Assembly: GCF_008693005.1 (NCBI RefSeq)
Contig: NZ_VXKE01000006.1
Coordinates: 91,058 to 155,057, forward strand
DNA: 64,000 bases
Source: Helicobacter canis
GTDB lineage: Bacteria > Campylobacterota > Campylobacteria > Campylobacterales > Helicobacteraceae
Direction of reading: 5' to 3'
Of this stretch, positions 45,718 to 55,462 are shown piece by piece; within the stretch, counting starts at the first letter, position 1, and each line of letters opens with the position of its first letter. The translations under genes were made by a program, and so were the position numbers. Under the pieces are notes generated by a model that was not told where the DNA came from, ran no database searches, and saw only the letters and a list, made by a program, of their open reading frames with translations.

Positions 45718-45793
45718 TACATATCCATAAGCTATTGAGATTGCGCTCTATGCGCGATAACTGCACGAAATGCGCGCGTTGTGGCGAGCGCAA

Positions 45794-45799
45794 ATTATA
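45794..45799 (-). promoter_or_regulatory. Candidate -10 box of the PLD gene
   Basis: TATAAT on the minus strand, 77 bases upstream of the PLD start, in the divergent region with flaA. Confidence 0.45.
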
Positions 45800-45838
45800 G
45801 CAAATCGCGGGCAAACCACAAGAATTTGCAAAAATTGC

Positions 45839-45868
45839 TACAACTTTTTGTGCCTTTGACCGATTATA
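45839..45868 (+). promoter_or_regulatory. Putative sigma-28 (FliA) promoter of flaA
   Basis: TACAACTTTT followed after about a dozen bases by CCGATTATAT resembles the FliA-type elements (a TAAA-like -35 and CGAT -10) used by Helicobacter flaA. It lies about 55 bases before the flaA ATG. It is a visual match only. The 45718-45923 gap holds nothing else. Confidence 0.5.
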
Positions 45869-45923
45869 TCTCTGTCAAAGGCAAGGAAGCCTTGAAGACA
45901 TAAATTTCAAAAAGGAGTTTCAA

Positions 45924-47468
45924 ATGGCGTTTCAAATTAACACCAACATCAACGCTCTTAACGCACACGCGCAGAGTGTCGGCACTCAGCTAGGTCTCAA
46001 AAATTCTTTGGAAAAATTGAGCTCAGGTCTTCGTATCAACAAAGCAGCAGATGATGCTTCTGGTATGATTATCGCGGACTCTTTGCGATCTCAAGCAAGT
46101 GCATTGGGACAAGCGATTTCCAACACCAATGACGGAATTGGGATTATCCAAGTTGCGGATAAGGCGATGGATGAAATGTTAAAAATTCTTGACACAGTCA
46201 AAGTCAAAGCTACTCAAGCTGCGCAAGATGGGCAAACAACAGTTTCAAGAAAAGCGATCCAAAACGACATTATCCGCTTGATCCAAGGTCTTGACTATAT
46301 TGGTAATACCACTTCTTACAACGGACAGGCTTTGCTCTCTGGTCAATGGACGAACAAAGAGTTCCAAGTGGGTGCGTATTCTAACCAATCTATCAAAGCC
46401 TCAATCGGTTCTACCACTTCGGATAAAATCGGTCAAGTGCGCCTAGAAACAGGAGCGATGATCACTTCCTCTGGCGATGTTGCCTTGAAGTTTAAAGCAG
46501 TCGATGGTGTCAATGATGTCCAGCTAGAATCTGTGAAGATCTCTCACTCTTCAGGCACGGGGCTAGGAAATCTTGCTGAAATCATCAACAAAAGCTCTGA
46601 TAAAACCGGAATCCGCGCAAATGCGATCGTGCATTCTACTTCTAACGAAGAAATTAAAGCGGGCGACTTGCGACAGCTTGTTATCAACGGCTTTACACTT
46701 GGGGATATTATCGGCATTAAGCAAGCTGACTCTGATGGGCGACTTGTGCAAGCTATCAATGGTGCCACTGCTGAGACAGGCGTTGAGGCTTATACGGACA
46801 ATGAAGGTAAGCTAAATCTCCGCAGTATCGATGGTCGTGGGATTGTTGTTACATCAAACAATCAAGGTGCAAACACTCCTAAAGCGATTGAAAAGATCAA
46901 TGATCAAGAAATCGAAGGGACTACAAAAGATGGTGTGCCACAAGGTGGCTCTATCAACTACGGACGCCTAGCGATGACTCGCCTAGATTCTAGGGACATT
47001 ATCGTATCTGGGACAAACATTAGCTCCACAGGTTATGGTCAAGGTCAAGATGTCGCCGAGTGGGTTGCTAACTTGCGCGATGTTTTAGGTGTGTTTAATG
47101 AAGCCGTGCGCTCTGCTGCTGGTGGGAATGAAAACAACGCTGAAGCTTTGAATAACAGAATTCTAGGTGCTGGTGTTACGACACTTCGAGGTGCGATGAT
47201 TGTTATGGATATTGCAGAGTCTGCTGGAAGAACACTTGATAAAATCCGTGCGGATCTTGGTTCTGTGCAAGGGCAAATGCAAGCCACAGTTAATAACATC
47301 ACCATCACTCAAGTGAATGTTAAAGCAGCTGAAAGCCAAATCCGCGAAGTGGATTTCGCAAGCGAATCTGCTGAATTTAACAAATTTAGCATTCTCGCAC
47401 AAAGCGGAAGCTACGCGATGAGCCAAGCAAACGCTGCGCAGCAAAACATCTTAAGGCTACTTTCTTAA
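45924..47468 (+). CDS. flaA: Flagellin A
   Basis: The major flagellar filament protein, 514 aa. The conserved N-terminal D0/D1 region ([40 protein letters not shown]) and C-terminal helices (SEFNKFS-like [29 protein letters not shown]) polymerise. The central variable part (about 180-380) is surface-exposed and decorated with pseudaminic-type sugars in relatives. A strong AAAGGAG precedes the ATG. Monocistronic, it is followed by a hairpin. Confidence 0.97.
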   Translation: MAFQINTNINALNAHAQSVGTQLGLKNSLEKLSSGLRINKAADDASGMIIADSLRSQASALGQAISNTNDGIGIIQVADKAMDEMLKILDTVKVKATQAAQDGQTTVSRKAIQNDIIRLIQGLDYIGNTTSYNGQALLSGQWTNKEFQVGAYSNQSIKASIGSTTSDKIGQVRLETGAMITSSGDVALKFKAVDGVNDVQLESVKISHSSGTGLGNLAEIINKSSDKTGIRANAIVHSTSNEEIKAGDLRQLVINGFTLGDIIGIKQADSDGRLVQAINGATAETGVEAYTDNEGKLNLRSIDGRGIVVTSNNQGANTPKAIEKINDQEIEGTTKDGVPQGGSINYGRLAMTRLDSRDIIVSGTNISSTGYGQGQDVAEWVANLRDVLGVFNEAVRSAAGGNENNAEALNNRILGAGVTTLRGAMIVMDIAESAGRTLDKIRADLGSVQGQMQATVNNITITQVNVKAAESQIREVDFASESAEFNKFSILAQSGSYAMSQANAAQQNILRLLS

Positions 47469-47485
47469 GTGCCTACGCCTTTGGA

Positions 47486-47502
47486 CTTGGGAGCTTCCCA
47501 AG
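47486..47502 (+). terminator. Stem-loop after flaA
   Basis: CTTGGGA-GCT-TCCCAAG forms a perfect 7-bp stem with a 3-base loop, 18 bases past the flaA stop. The sequence beyond is pyrimidine-rich (TTTCTCCCCCTTTT) and not a clean U run. Confidence 0.5.
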
Positions 47503-47585
47503 CCTGAAGCGCGGGACTCTTTCTCCCCCTTTTCTCACTTCTCTACTAGAGTTTTTTGTTTATACATTTAGATTCTAGCAGGCAC

Positions 47586-48095
47586 TTAGTCTTTAGAGCT
47601 TGTATCCCATAGCTTCAAAGCAGAATCTATATCGATATGGCAGTAGCCTTGCGGGTTAGCTTGCAGGTAGTTTTGGTGGTAGGGCTCTGCTAGGTAGAAA
47701 TTTTGCAAGGGCAGCACTTCTGTAGCAGCCTTGAGAGCATTTTGCTGCTCCCAGAGTTTAATGCGCTCTTGTATCACCGCTTCATCGCTCTCTTGCAGAT
47801 AATACACGCCATTGCGGTATTGTGTGCCAATATCGTTGCCTTGATAATTAAGCGCGGCTGGGTCAATGATAGTAAGCAGCCTATCGACAATTTCACTAAG
47901 CTCTAATTGCTTCTCATCATAGACAAGCTCTAGTGCTTCTACCGCGCCACTACGCCCAGAGCAGACGATCTCATAGCTGGGATTTGCAATCTGTGAGTTG
48001 GCATAGCCTACACTGGATTCTAGCACGCCAGCCACGCGTGCAAAATACGCCTGTATCCCCCAGAAGCACCCGCCAGCGAGATAGATTTTGCGCAT
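47586..48095 (-). CDS. msrA: Peptide methionine-S-sulfoxide reductase A
   Basis: It repairs oxidised methionine (S-sulfoxide). The catalytic Cys is in [13 protein letters not shown], followed by [20 protein letters not shown] and [17 protein letters not shown]. The 169-aa length fits the MsrA domain alone, without the fused MsrB found in H. pylori. It lies 18 bp from lemA on the same strand. Confidence 0.93.
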   Translation of the reverse strand: MRKIYLAGGCFWGIQAYFARVAGVLESSVGYANSQIANPSYEIVCSGRSGAVEALELVYDEKQLELSEIVDRLLTIIDPAALNYQGNDIGTQYRNGVYYLQESDEAVIQERIKLWEQQNALKAATEVLPLQNFYLAEPYHQNYLQANPQGYCHIDIDSALKLWDTSSKD

Positions 48096-48113
48096 AGATT
48101 CTAGCTCTTCTAT

Positions 48114-48698
48114 TTAGAACTGCACTTTTGGCACAGACTCTAGCCGCTGCGCTTCAAACTCTAGCGTCTTGCGATCATCTTTTAAGCGCGCAAACATTGC
48201 GGAGATAAGCACATTAGGGAAGCTTTGCTTGTAGGTGTTGAAGTTTGTTACGCTATCGTTGTAGGCTTGGCGAGAGAAGGCGATTTTGTTCTCCGTGGTG
48301 GAGAGCTCTTCGGTGAGAGAGAGCATATTTTGGCTAGCTTTTAGATCTGGGTAGGCTTCTAGTGTGATATTTAGCCCTTGGAGCGCGTGCATTAGGGTGG
48401 ATTCTGCTTGCTCTAGCGTGCGTAGAGACTCTTGGCTAGAATCCACTTTTTGCAAGGCGGCTTTAGCGGCATTTCTCGCTTCCACGACTTTAAGCAGTGT
48501 TTGCTCCTCGTGGGAGAGATAGCGTTTTGCCACTTCGATAAGATTGGGGATAAGATCATAGCGTCTCTTTAGCTGCACTTCTATTTGTGCGAAAGCATTT
48601 TCCACGCGATTGCACAGCAAAATCAAGTGATTATAAATGCTTATGCCATACACCAGCAAAGCCAGCGCAACAAGCCCAATAGCCACACCCCACACCAT
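48114..48698 (-). CDS. lemA: LemA-family membrane protein
   Basis: A 194-aa protein with one N-terminal membrane helix (VAIGLVALALLVYGISIY) and a helical LemA domain with the family block NRVENAFAQIEVQLKRRYDLIPNL. Function is not established; LemA proteins form surface or inner-membrane helical bundles. AAGGAG five bases before the ATG at 48698 chooses it over a GTG six bases upstream. Confidence 0.87.
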   Translation of the reverse strand: MVWGVAIGLVALALLVYGISIYNHLILLCNRVENAFAQIEVQLKRRYDLIPNLIEVAKRYLSHEEQTLLKVVEARNAAKAALQKVDSSQESLRTLEQAESTLMHALQGLNITLEAYPDLKASQNMLSLTEELSTTENKIAFSRQAYNDSVTNFNTYKQSFPNVLISAMFARLKDDRKTLEFEAQRLESVPKVQF

Positions 48699-48738
48699 AA
48701 ACACTCCTTAGAAATTTTATATTTACAAAAGATAAAAC

Positions 48739-48748
48739 ATTATACAAT
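48739..48748. promoter_or_regulatory. Overlapping divergent -10 boxes (lemA on minus, rpoD on plus)
   Basis: ATTATACAAT gives TATAAT on the minus strand (41 bases before lemA) and TACAAT on the plus strand (89 bases before rpoD). The overlap means the two promoters could compete. Confidence 0.45.
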
Positions 48749-48836
48749 CCGCCCTTTAAAAATCCTTTTACATTAGCCGATATTTGCTAGTCATAGTCTC
48801 TTAAATCCTAACCCAAATCCACCCTAAAGGCACACA

Positions 48837-50702
48837 ATGTCTGCAAAAACAATCAACCAGCAATTAGAAGAGCTTTTTACCACCTCTGAGCAGAAGATGA
48901 TCTCCCACGAGTCTATCGCACAGATTCTAAAAAAGCCCCCCACAAGCGCACAGACAAAGAAAATCCTAGAGCTAGCTAAAAAGCATAAATGCGAGCTTGT
49001 GAGCTCATCGGAGCTGGCTAAAACACTCAACACCCAAGACAAAATCAAGCTAGAAGAAGAGCGCAAGAAGCTTCTAGATGAAGAGCTTGAAGAAGAATTT
49101 GACTTTATGAAAGAGCGCGAGCTGTTAGAGTGGAGCAGGAGCGATAGCCCTGTGCGTATGTATCTGCGCGAAATGGGGCAGATTGATCTACTCACTAAAG
49201 AAGAGGAAGTCGAGCTAAGCAAGCAGATAGAATTTGGCGAAAATATTATCCTTGATGCTATTTGCTCTGTGCCTTATCTTATTGACTTTATCTATGACTA
49301 CAAAGACGCGCTCATTAACCGCGAACGCCGTGTCAAAGAGCTGTTTAAAAGCTTTGATGATGAGGGCGATAGCGATGGAGAAAACTTCGAAGAAAATGAT
49401 GAAGAAGAGAGCGAAGACGATAATGAAGAAGGCAAACGCCCCATTTCTAAGAAAGATCAAAAGCGCATTGATAGAGTGCTAGAGAGCTTCAAAGCCCTTG
49501 AAAAAGCCAAAAAGGACTGGCTAAAGGTGCTAGACTCGCATGCGGATATGAAGTTTGATAATAAAGTCGATGAGCTTGTGTTTATCCTAACACTTGCGCA
49601 TAAAAAGGAGCTGCTAAAATCTAGGCTGCTTGATCTAGGACCTACAAGCAAGCTCATCAACGAAATCGTAAAAGCTATGGAAAATAGCCTAAAAAATGGC
49701 GATGGCTTTGAGCGCGAGCTAGCCCGCCTAGAATACAAGCTCCCACTCTTTAATGACACCCTAGTCCAAAACCACCAGAAAATCCTTAGCAACATCACCA
49801 ATATGAGCCGCGATGAAATCATCCAAGCAGTCCCAGAAGCGACTATGGTAAGCGTATATATGGAGCTAAAAAAGCTCTTCCAAACCAAAGAAGCAAGCGA
49901 AAGCAGCTTCAACATCGACCCAGAAAAGCTTAAAGAAATTTTAGAGCAAATCAAGCGCGGTAAATCCATCTCCGACAAGGCTAAAACCAAAATGGCAAAG
50001 TCCAATCTCCGCCTAGTTGTAAGTATCGCTAAGCGTTACACCAACCGCGGTCTGCCATTTTTAGATCTTATCCAAGAAGGCAATATCGGGCTAATGAAAG
50101 CGGTGGATAAGTTTGAATACCAAAAGGGCTTTAAATTCTCCACCTATGCCACTTGGTGGATCCGTCAGGCAATTTCTCGCGCCATTGCCGATCAAGCCCG
50201 CACGATTAGAATCCCAATCCATATGATAGAGACAATCAATAGAATCCACAAAATTATCCGCAAGCACCTGCAAGAGACGGGCAAAGAGCCAGATGTCGAA
50301 GTCATCGCTGAAGAAGTGGGGCTAAGTGTGGATAAGGTCAAAAATGTCATCAAAATCACCAAAGAGCCAGTGAGCCTAGAAGCCCCTATCGGCAGCGATG
50401 ATGATGGGAAGTTTGGGGATTTTGTGGAGGACAAAACCACGCCAAGTGCTATGGATCATATTTTGAAAGAAGACCTACGCGCCCAAATCGATGAAGTGCT
50501 CTCCCAGCTCAATGACAGAGAGCAATCTGTCATTAAAATGCGCTTTGGGCTGCTAGAAGATGAGAGCGACCGCACGCTAGAAGAGATTGGCAAAGAGCTT
50601 AATGTAACGCGCGAGCGCGTGCGCCAGATAGAATCCAGCGCGATTAAAAAGCTTAAACACCCAAAAGTGGGCAGAAAACTCAAAAACTACATAGAAGAGT
50701 AG
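48837..50702 (+). CDS. rpoD: RNA polymerase primary sigma factor (sigma-80)
   Basis: The housekeeping sigma factor, 621 aa. Region 1.1 is at the N-terminus. A highly acidic spacer (DEGDSDGENFEENDEEESED, about 178-200) sits in the non-conserved region, and residue about 128 starts region 1.2 (SPVRMYLREMGQIDLL). Region 2 has NLRLVVSIAKRYTNRGLPFL and FKFSTYATWWIRQAISRAI. Region 4 ends with the -35-binding helix-turn-helix NVTRERVRQIESSAIKKL. It matches the TATAAT promoters seen here. AAAGG lies six bases before the ATG. Confidence 0.97.
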   Translation: MSAKTINQQLEELFTTSEQKMISHESIAQILKKPPTSAQTKKILELAKKHKCELVSSSELAKTLNTQDKIKLEEERKKLLDEELEEEFDFMKERELLEWSRSDSPVRMYLREMGQIDLLTKEEEVELSKQIEFGENIILDAICSVPYLIDFIYDYKDALINRERRVKELFKSFDDEGDSDGENFEENDEEESEDDNEEGKRPISKKDQKRIDRVLESFKALEKAKKDWLKVLDSHADMKFDNKVDELVFILTLAHKKELLKSRLLDLGPTSKLINEIVKAMENSLKNGDGFERELARLEYKLPLFNDTLVQNHQKILSNITNMSRDEIIQAVPEATMVSVYMELKKLFQTKEASESSFNIDPEKLKEILEQIKRGKSISDKAKTKMAKSNLRLVVSIAKRYTNRGLPFLDLIQEGNIGLMKAVDKFEYQKGFKFSTYATWWIRQAISRAIADQARTIRIPIHMIETINRIHKIIRKHLQETGKEPDVEVIAEEVGLSVDKVKNVIKITKEPVSLEAPIGSDDDGKFGDFVEDKTTPSAMDHILKEDLRAQIDEVLSQLNDREQSVIKMRFGLLEDESDRTLEEIGKELNVTRERVRQIESSAIKKLKHPKVGRKLKNYIEE

Positions 50703-50704
50703 CT

Positions 50705-52430
50705 ATGCGCGTGATAAAATCTAGCATTAAGCGCGCATTATACGCGCTTGGACTCTCGCAAAAGACTATCACACATCTAGGCTTCTCTTACACGCGTGGG
50801 AAGAGAAATGTGCGCATTGGGGTTTTTGTGGTGCAAAGGGTGTGTAGGCAGATTCTCATAGGGGGGGGGGCGACTAGGTAAGGATTCAGCTTTTTGGCTA
50901 AAAACGGCGATTTCTGCGCCGCGCTGCGTCGATAGACCTCAAGTCTTATCTTCCTTGCTCGGCTTGAAAAACGCCGTTTTTAGCTCAAAAATCTTAGAAT
51001 CCCAAAGCGGTAAGAAAAACAAGCACAAACTCCCAAATCCCACCGCGAGCGACTCTGCACTAGAATCCACCTTTCATCGTCATTGCGAAAAAATCCGCAA
51101 GGATTTTTGTGGCGATCCACACACCGCCCAAGCCCTAGAATCCACTTTTACACAAAGCCCTGATTCTATCTCTACAATCCTAGAATCTAAAAAGCAAGAT
51201 TCTAGCAAATCCCCATCACAAGCCGACTCCCTGTCATCGCGAGACTTCCGCAAGGAAGTCGTGGCGATCCACAGCACAAGCCTAGATTCTAGTGCAAACG
51301 CAGTGGATTCTATGGATTCTAAAGAAACATCGGCTATCGCCGAGCGGTATCCCTTGTTTTCTAAAGAAACCTGCTGCGCTACGCTTTGCCACGCGGACAA
51401 GTCCGCTCGCAATGACAAGAACTTAGATTCTAATAACAACGCCCAAAAGTGCCTAGAATCCACTTTTGAAAACACCCACGCTCAATACGATTCTAAGCGT
51501 TGCGGTGGGGCTTTGCAAGCTTTGGGGCAATTTGGGGGTGGGAGTTACCTAAGCGGTAATGACCGCCCACAAATTGCCCCAATCTTGTCGAATCGCTCAC
51601 CCAAGACTGAATCGCCACAAGTCCAAACCCCGCCTGTGCTAGTCTCTCTCACCTCCTTCCCCGCCCGCCTCCCCTATCTCCACCACACACTCTACTCTAT
51701 CCTAACCCAAGACTACAAAGACTTCCATATAGCCTTGTTTCTTAGCTCTAGCGAGGTGCGCCCAGATGAGCTCCCGCGTATCTTAAAGATTTTTGCAAGG
51801 CTCGGGCTGCTTAGTATCCACTTCGTAGAAGAAAATTTGCGCGCGTATAAAAAGCTCTTTTACGCCCTGCAAGCCTACCCAGAGCATATCATCATAACCA
51901 TCGATGATGACCAAATCTACGCCCCAAACACCATACGCCTCCTGCTAGAATCCTACAATAAATTCCCGCGCGCGATCCACACGCACCTAGCCTATGATGG
52001 CGCGTATATGGCAGATATTTTGGAGCTAGATTCTGCTACATACTGCGCGATTATCAAAGAGAGCTCCCCCCACCTAGCCCTAGCAAGCGTGGGCGTATCA
52101 GGCGTGCTTTACCCGCCAAGAGCCTTTAGCCAAGAGTTTTTCAACACACAAGCAATCCTTTCGCTCGCGCCTTATAGCGATGATTTGTGGTTTTTTGTGA
52201 TGAGTGTGCTAAATGATGTGCCAAAGGTGCTTGTGAAAAACGCGCTAGAGCACCCTAAAGAATCTAGCATAGCCATCGATGAGAGCCCCAATCTCTGGGA
52301 GATAAACTGCGAGCAAAATCGCAACTATGATCAACTCCGCGCCCTGCTAGAAGCCTACCCACAAGCTAGGGCAAAGATCTTAGAGTCGCTAGGGCTAGCA
52401 GATCCCAAAACCCCAAACCCTAGAATCTAG
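50705..52430 (+). CDS. Glycosyltransferase, disrupted at a poly-G tract and carrying a repeat cassette (out of frame here)
   Basis: The ATG at 50705, two bases after the rpoD stop, begins MRVIKSSIKRALYALGLS and runs to a 10-base G tract, then stops at 50881. With 9 or 12 G the frame continues through about 740 bp of repeat-encoded sequence into a GT-A glycosyltransferase domain (from about 51625). That domain has VLVSLTSFPARLPYLHHTL, IITIDDDQIYAPNTI (metal-binding DDD) and VGVSGVLYPPRAF. This family occurs in capsule and LOS loci. It is not with the main glycan locus, so it is a stand-alone phase-variable gene after rpoD. The acceptor is unknown. Confidence 0.75.
50861..50870 (+). repeat. Poly-G(10) tract, phase switch of the glycosyltransferase
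   Basis: Preceded by GATTCTCATA and followed by CGACTAGGTAAGGATTC, the edge of a repeat cassette. Frame arithmetic gives 9 or 12 G as the open state. Confidence 0.8.
50880..51620 (+). repeat. Composite repeat cassette between the G tract and the glycosyltransferase domain
   Basis: It has GGCTAAAAACGGCGAT and GTCGATAGACCTCAAGTC near its left end (shared with 5004-5315) and family A-type palindromes at 51077-51120, 51232-51273 and 51385-51417. An inverted family C/B composite at 51500-51615 includes GGGAGTTACCTAAGCGGTAA. It is open in the glycosyltransferase frame throughout. Confidence 0.8.
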
Positions 52431-52449
52431 CTTCTAGTGATTGTGCTAT

Positions 52450-52488
52450 AGATTGCCACGCTTTAGAGAGCAAGTCTCGCAATGACAA
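52450..52488. repeat. Solo family A palindrome downstream of the glycosyltransferase
   Basis: GATTGCCACGC … GTCTCGCAATGAC, an isolated copy in the 52431-52589 gap. It shows the module can exist outside composites. Confidence 0.7.
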
Positions 52489-52550
52489 AGCGCGATTAGT
52501 GAAAGCTTAGATTCTAGTGTTTAATATGTAAAGTTTGTGTCAAGTTTGGC

Positions 52551-52556
52551 TATAAT
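52551..52556 (+). promoter_or_regulatory. -10 box of purM
   Basis: TATAAT 34 bases before the purM ATG, in an AT-rich setting without a clear -35. Confidence 0.6.
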
Positions 52557-52589
52557 GCCAGCCTAACTCCCCCAAATGTAAGGACTACG

Positions 52590-53600
52590 ATGCCCCAAAG
52601 CCACGCCCCAAAGGGACTTACCTATAAAGATTCTGGTGTTGATATTGATTGTGGCAATGCCCTAGTTAGCGCGCTAAAGCCTTTGGTGCAAAGCACATTT
52701 TCACCCCAAGTGATCGGCGGTATAGGCTCGTTTGCCGGAGCATATACCCTGCCTAGTGGGTATAAAGAGCCTGTGCTCCTTGCAGCCACCGATGGCGTAG
52801 GCACGAAGCTAAAGCTTGCCATAGAGTCCAATAAGCTAGATTCTGTGGGGATTGATTTAGTAGCAATGTGTGTCAATGACCTTATTTGCAACTTTGCTAC
52901 ACCGATGTTTTTCCTAGACTATTACGCCACGGGCAAGCTTGATAAAGATTCTGCCCTGCGCGTGATAGGCGGCATTGTAGATGGCTGCAAGCAGGCGGAG
53001 TGCGCGCTCATTGGCGGAGAGAGCGCAGAAATGCCTAGTATGTATAAGGACGGGGACTTTGATCTAGCGGGCTTTGCCGTAGGCATTGCAGAAAAAAGCG
53101 AAGTAGAATCCACTTTGGGTGCTAAGGCTGGCGATGTGCTTATCGGGCTGCCTAGTAGCGGGCTACACTCTAATGGCTTCTCTCTTGTGCGCGCCCTGCT
53201 CTTTGATAGGCTCAAAATGCGCTTTAGCGATAGGCTAGATTCTAGCTCACTTATTGACACACTCCTAGAGCCTACTAGAATCTATGTCAAAACTTTTAAA
53301 GCTCTAAAGCCGCTTATCCACTCACTAGCGCATATCACAGGTGGAGGTATCGTAGAGAATCTCCCTCGCGCCCTGCCTAGCCACCTTGGCGCGCGTATTG
53401 ATACAAGTGCGATCCCCAAGCAAGAGATATTTACACTTTTGCTTAAACATATCGAGCGCGAAGAAGCTTACCGCGTGTTTAATATGGGGGTTGGAATGAT
53501 TTTTGCTGTGGCAGAAGAAAGTGTCGCTGAAATTCTTGCCAAAAGCGATGGATTTGTGCTAGGCGAAGTTGTAGAGCAAGAAGGCATTACACTCATTTAA
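52590..53600 (+). CDS. purM: Phosphoribosylformylglycinamidine cyclo-ligase (AIR synthetase)
   Basis: The fifth step of purine synthesis, an ATP-dependent ring closure to AIR. The N-terminal YKDSGVDIDCGN, VLLAATDGVGTKLKLA, DLVAMCVNDLI, GGESAEMPSMY and GLPSSGLHSNGFSLVR are classical PurM blocks. AHITGGGIVENLPRALP lies in the C-terminal domain. The 336-aa length is normal. AAGGA lies five bases before the ATG. Confidence 0.96.
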   Translation: MPQSHAPKGLTYKDSGVDIDCGNALVSALKPLVQSTFSPQVIGGIGSFAGAYTLPSGYKEPVLLAATDGVGTKLKLAIESNKLDSVGIDLVAMCVNDLICNFATPMFFLDYYATGKLDKDSALRVIGGIVDGCKQAECALIGGESAEMPSMYKDGDFDLAGFAVGIAEKSEVESTLGAKAGDVLIGLPSSGLHSNGFSLVRALLFDRLKMRFSDRLDSSSLIDTLLEPTRIYVKTFKALKPLIHSLAHITGGGIVENLPRALPSHLGARIDTSAIPKQEIFTLLLKHIEREEAYRVFNMGVGMIFAVAEESVAEILAKSDGFVLGEVVEQEGITLI

Positions 53601-53627
53601 GCCCTTAGGGGTGATTAAGGACACATA

Positions 53628-54413
53628 TTGAAATCTCTTATCAAAACCTACGCCCTGCCTTTGCTAGTGTTGTTCATAGGTGGCGGACTTTACTATGTGG
53701 TGTTCTCCAAAAGTGTCCAATCACGCCTAGGGACTAAGGGTGAGAGCACCGCTGCGCTAGATTCTAGCCTAATCACACCAGAATCTAGCCCACCATCAGC
53801 TAGCCCCCAAGGTGAGATCTACACCACAGAGCAAGACACCCTACATCTCCCTAGCGCAGGAAAAGAGCCTAGCATAGACTCTAGCACAGAGCAAGGCGCA
53901 CCACAAGAGCTAGACCCGCTAGATTCTACACCCTCTAGTGATGGTGCGCTTGCAGCAAGCGATGGTAGCTCCGCCCCAGAATCTGGCACAGGGAGCATTG
54001 AGCCAGAGCCCACCACACAGGCACAGAGCGAGCCTGAGCCAAAGCTTGAAGCCATCTACTACTCCAAAGCTACAAATCTCAATATCCGCGCGATCCCTAA
54101 GACTTCTGGGCGCATTGTAGGGCGGCTTGCCCTAGGGCAGAGCGTGGTGGTTGTGGAGATAGAAAATGAGTGGGCGAAGCTTGACTCTGGCGGGTGGGTG
54201 AGCCTAGCTCTACTCTCTCCCACACAGCCAAGCGAGCGGCTCTATGTCGTTATCCCAAATACCCTAAATATCCGCCAAAGCCCAGAATCTGGCGCGCCTG
54301 TGGTAGGCGCACTCTATAAAGGGCAGAAGGTCCAAGTCCAAACCACACAAGATGAGTGGGCTAGACTTGATTCTGGCGGGTGGGTGAGCCTACGGCTTAT
54401 CAAAGCCCTATAA
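53628..54413 (+). CDS. Membrane-anchored protein with two bacterial SH3 domains
   Basis: A 261-aa protein with an N-terminal membrane helix (LPLLVLFIGGGLYYVVF, about 10-27), then a low-complexity Ser/Pro/Glu-rich linker (about 40-140). Two SH3b repeats follow at about 142-200 and 204-260, each with NIR, a GRLALGQ-type turn and WVSL (EWAKLDSGGWVSL, EWARLDSGGWVSL). SH3b domains often bind peptidoglycan, so a periplasmic cell-wall role is plausible but unproven. The start codon is TTG with AAGGA six bases upstream. Its stop overlaps the aroE ATG. Confidence 0.83.
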   Translation: MKSLIKTYALPLLVLFIGGGLYYVVFSKSVQSRLGTKGESTAALDSSLITPESSPPSASPQGEIYTTEQDTLHLPSAGKEPSIDSSTEQGAPQELDPLDSTPSSDGALAASDGSSAPESGTGSIEPEPTTQAQSEPEPKLEAIYYSKATNLNIRAIPKTSGRIVGRLALGQSVVVVEIENEWAKLDSGGWVSLALLSPTQPSERLYVVIPNTLNIRQSPESGAPVVGALYKGQKVQVQTTQDEWARLDSGGWVSLRLIKAL

Positions 54414-55312
54414 TGCGCTATCTCTGCGTCTTTGGCAATCCTATCGCACACTCGCTCTCGCCCCTTTTGCACAACGCAGTCTTACAAAGCTACAAGCTTC
54501 CCTATCTCTATGGGCGTTTTATGCTTGATAGTGGGGAGAATCTAGGCAAGACATTTGACAAGCTAGATCTTTGTGGGGCAAATATCACGCTACCTTTCAA
54601 GGAGCACGCCTACCTTGTAGCGCACTCGCTCTCGCCCTTAGCCAAACGCATTGGCGCAGTGAATACGCTTGTGCGCACTTCATCTGGCAAAATTTGTGGC
54701 TACAACACCGATGCCCCCGGGTTCATCGCGAGCCTTTTGCTTAGTGGATTTAGGCTTGGAAGTGCTAAAGGCTTAGAAGAATCGCTCCAAAGTGAAGAGA
54801 TGAGCAAGCTCGCACCACTTTTGGAGCAAAGCAGTGGCGAGCGCATAGAATCTGCGCTAATTTTAGGAGCTGGGGGCAGTGCCAAAGCCCTAGCGTGTGC
54901 CTTGCAAGAGTGCGGCACGCCTGTTGTGGTCGCAAATCGCTCAAGCAAGCACGAAGCATTTTTCACACAAAGACAAATCCCTTACTGCCTATTTGATGAG
55001 CTAGATTCTAGTGCGCGATTTGATCTAATCATCAATGCCACAAGCTCTAGCATAGCCCAAGCCCTCCCCCTACCAGAATCCACTTTAGCCCCCCTACTTA
55101 CGCGCTCTAAACTTGCTTATGATCTAATGTATGGCAGGCTCACACCTTTTGCGCACATAAGCAAAGAGTGCGGCACAGCTTACAAAGATGGTGCAGGTAT
55201 GCTGATCTTGCAAGCCCTTAGTGCGCTTAGACTTTTCTGCCCAGAGCTAGCTGACACCCCTAGAATCTACACAATTATGCGCAGTGTTTTCACACAAGGG
55301 CGCAGTGCGTAG
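54413..55312 (+). CDS. aroE: Shikimate dehydrogenase
   Basis: It reduces 3-dehydroshikimate to shikimate with NADPH. The substrate domain is FGNPIAHSLSPLLHNA with the catalytic Lys in ANITLPFKEHAYL, and the NADP domain LILGAGGSAKALA. At 299 aa it is longer than the usual 265, with an extra segment around residues 125-155 (GLEESLQSEEMSKL). The start at 54413 overlaps the upstream stop (TAATG). Confidence 0.93.
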   Translation: MRYLCVFGNPIAHSLSPLLHNAVLQSYKLPYLYGRFMLDSGENLGKTFDKLDLCGANITLPFKEHAYLVAHSLSPLAKRIGAVNTLVRTSSGKICGYNTDAPGFIASLLLSGFRLGSAKGLEESLQSEEMSKLAPLLEQSSGERIESALILGAGGSAKALACALQECGTPVVVANRSSKHEAFFTQRQIPYCLFDELDSSARFDLIINATSSSIAQALPLPESTLAPLLTRSKLAYDLMYGRLTPFAHISKECGTAYKDGAGMLILQALSALRLFCPELADTPRIYTIMRSVFTQGRSA

Positions 55313-55462
55313 CCTACCCACCCTATAAGCTTGTAAAGAAACCTAGCTAAAGACTCTTATAGCCTTAGCTATAAATCAAGCAAAATCTCCCCTAGATTCT
55401 AGCTAAGCTACGCGCGCTTCTCCTGCACTTCTGCAAAAGCCTAGATGTGCCATAATTACGAC

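Noticed and set aside
4131..50870. Frame breaks as simple sequencing errors
   Set aside because: Not fully excluded, because homopolymers are error-prone. Rejected as the main explanation since the tracts concentrate in surface genes, the usual phase-variable class in this group.
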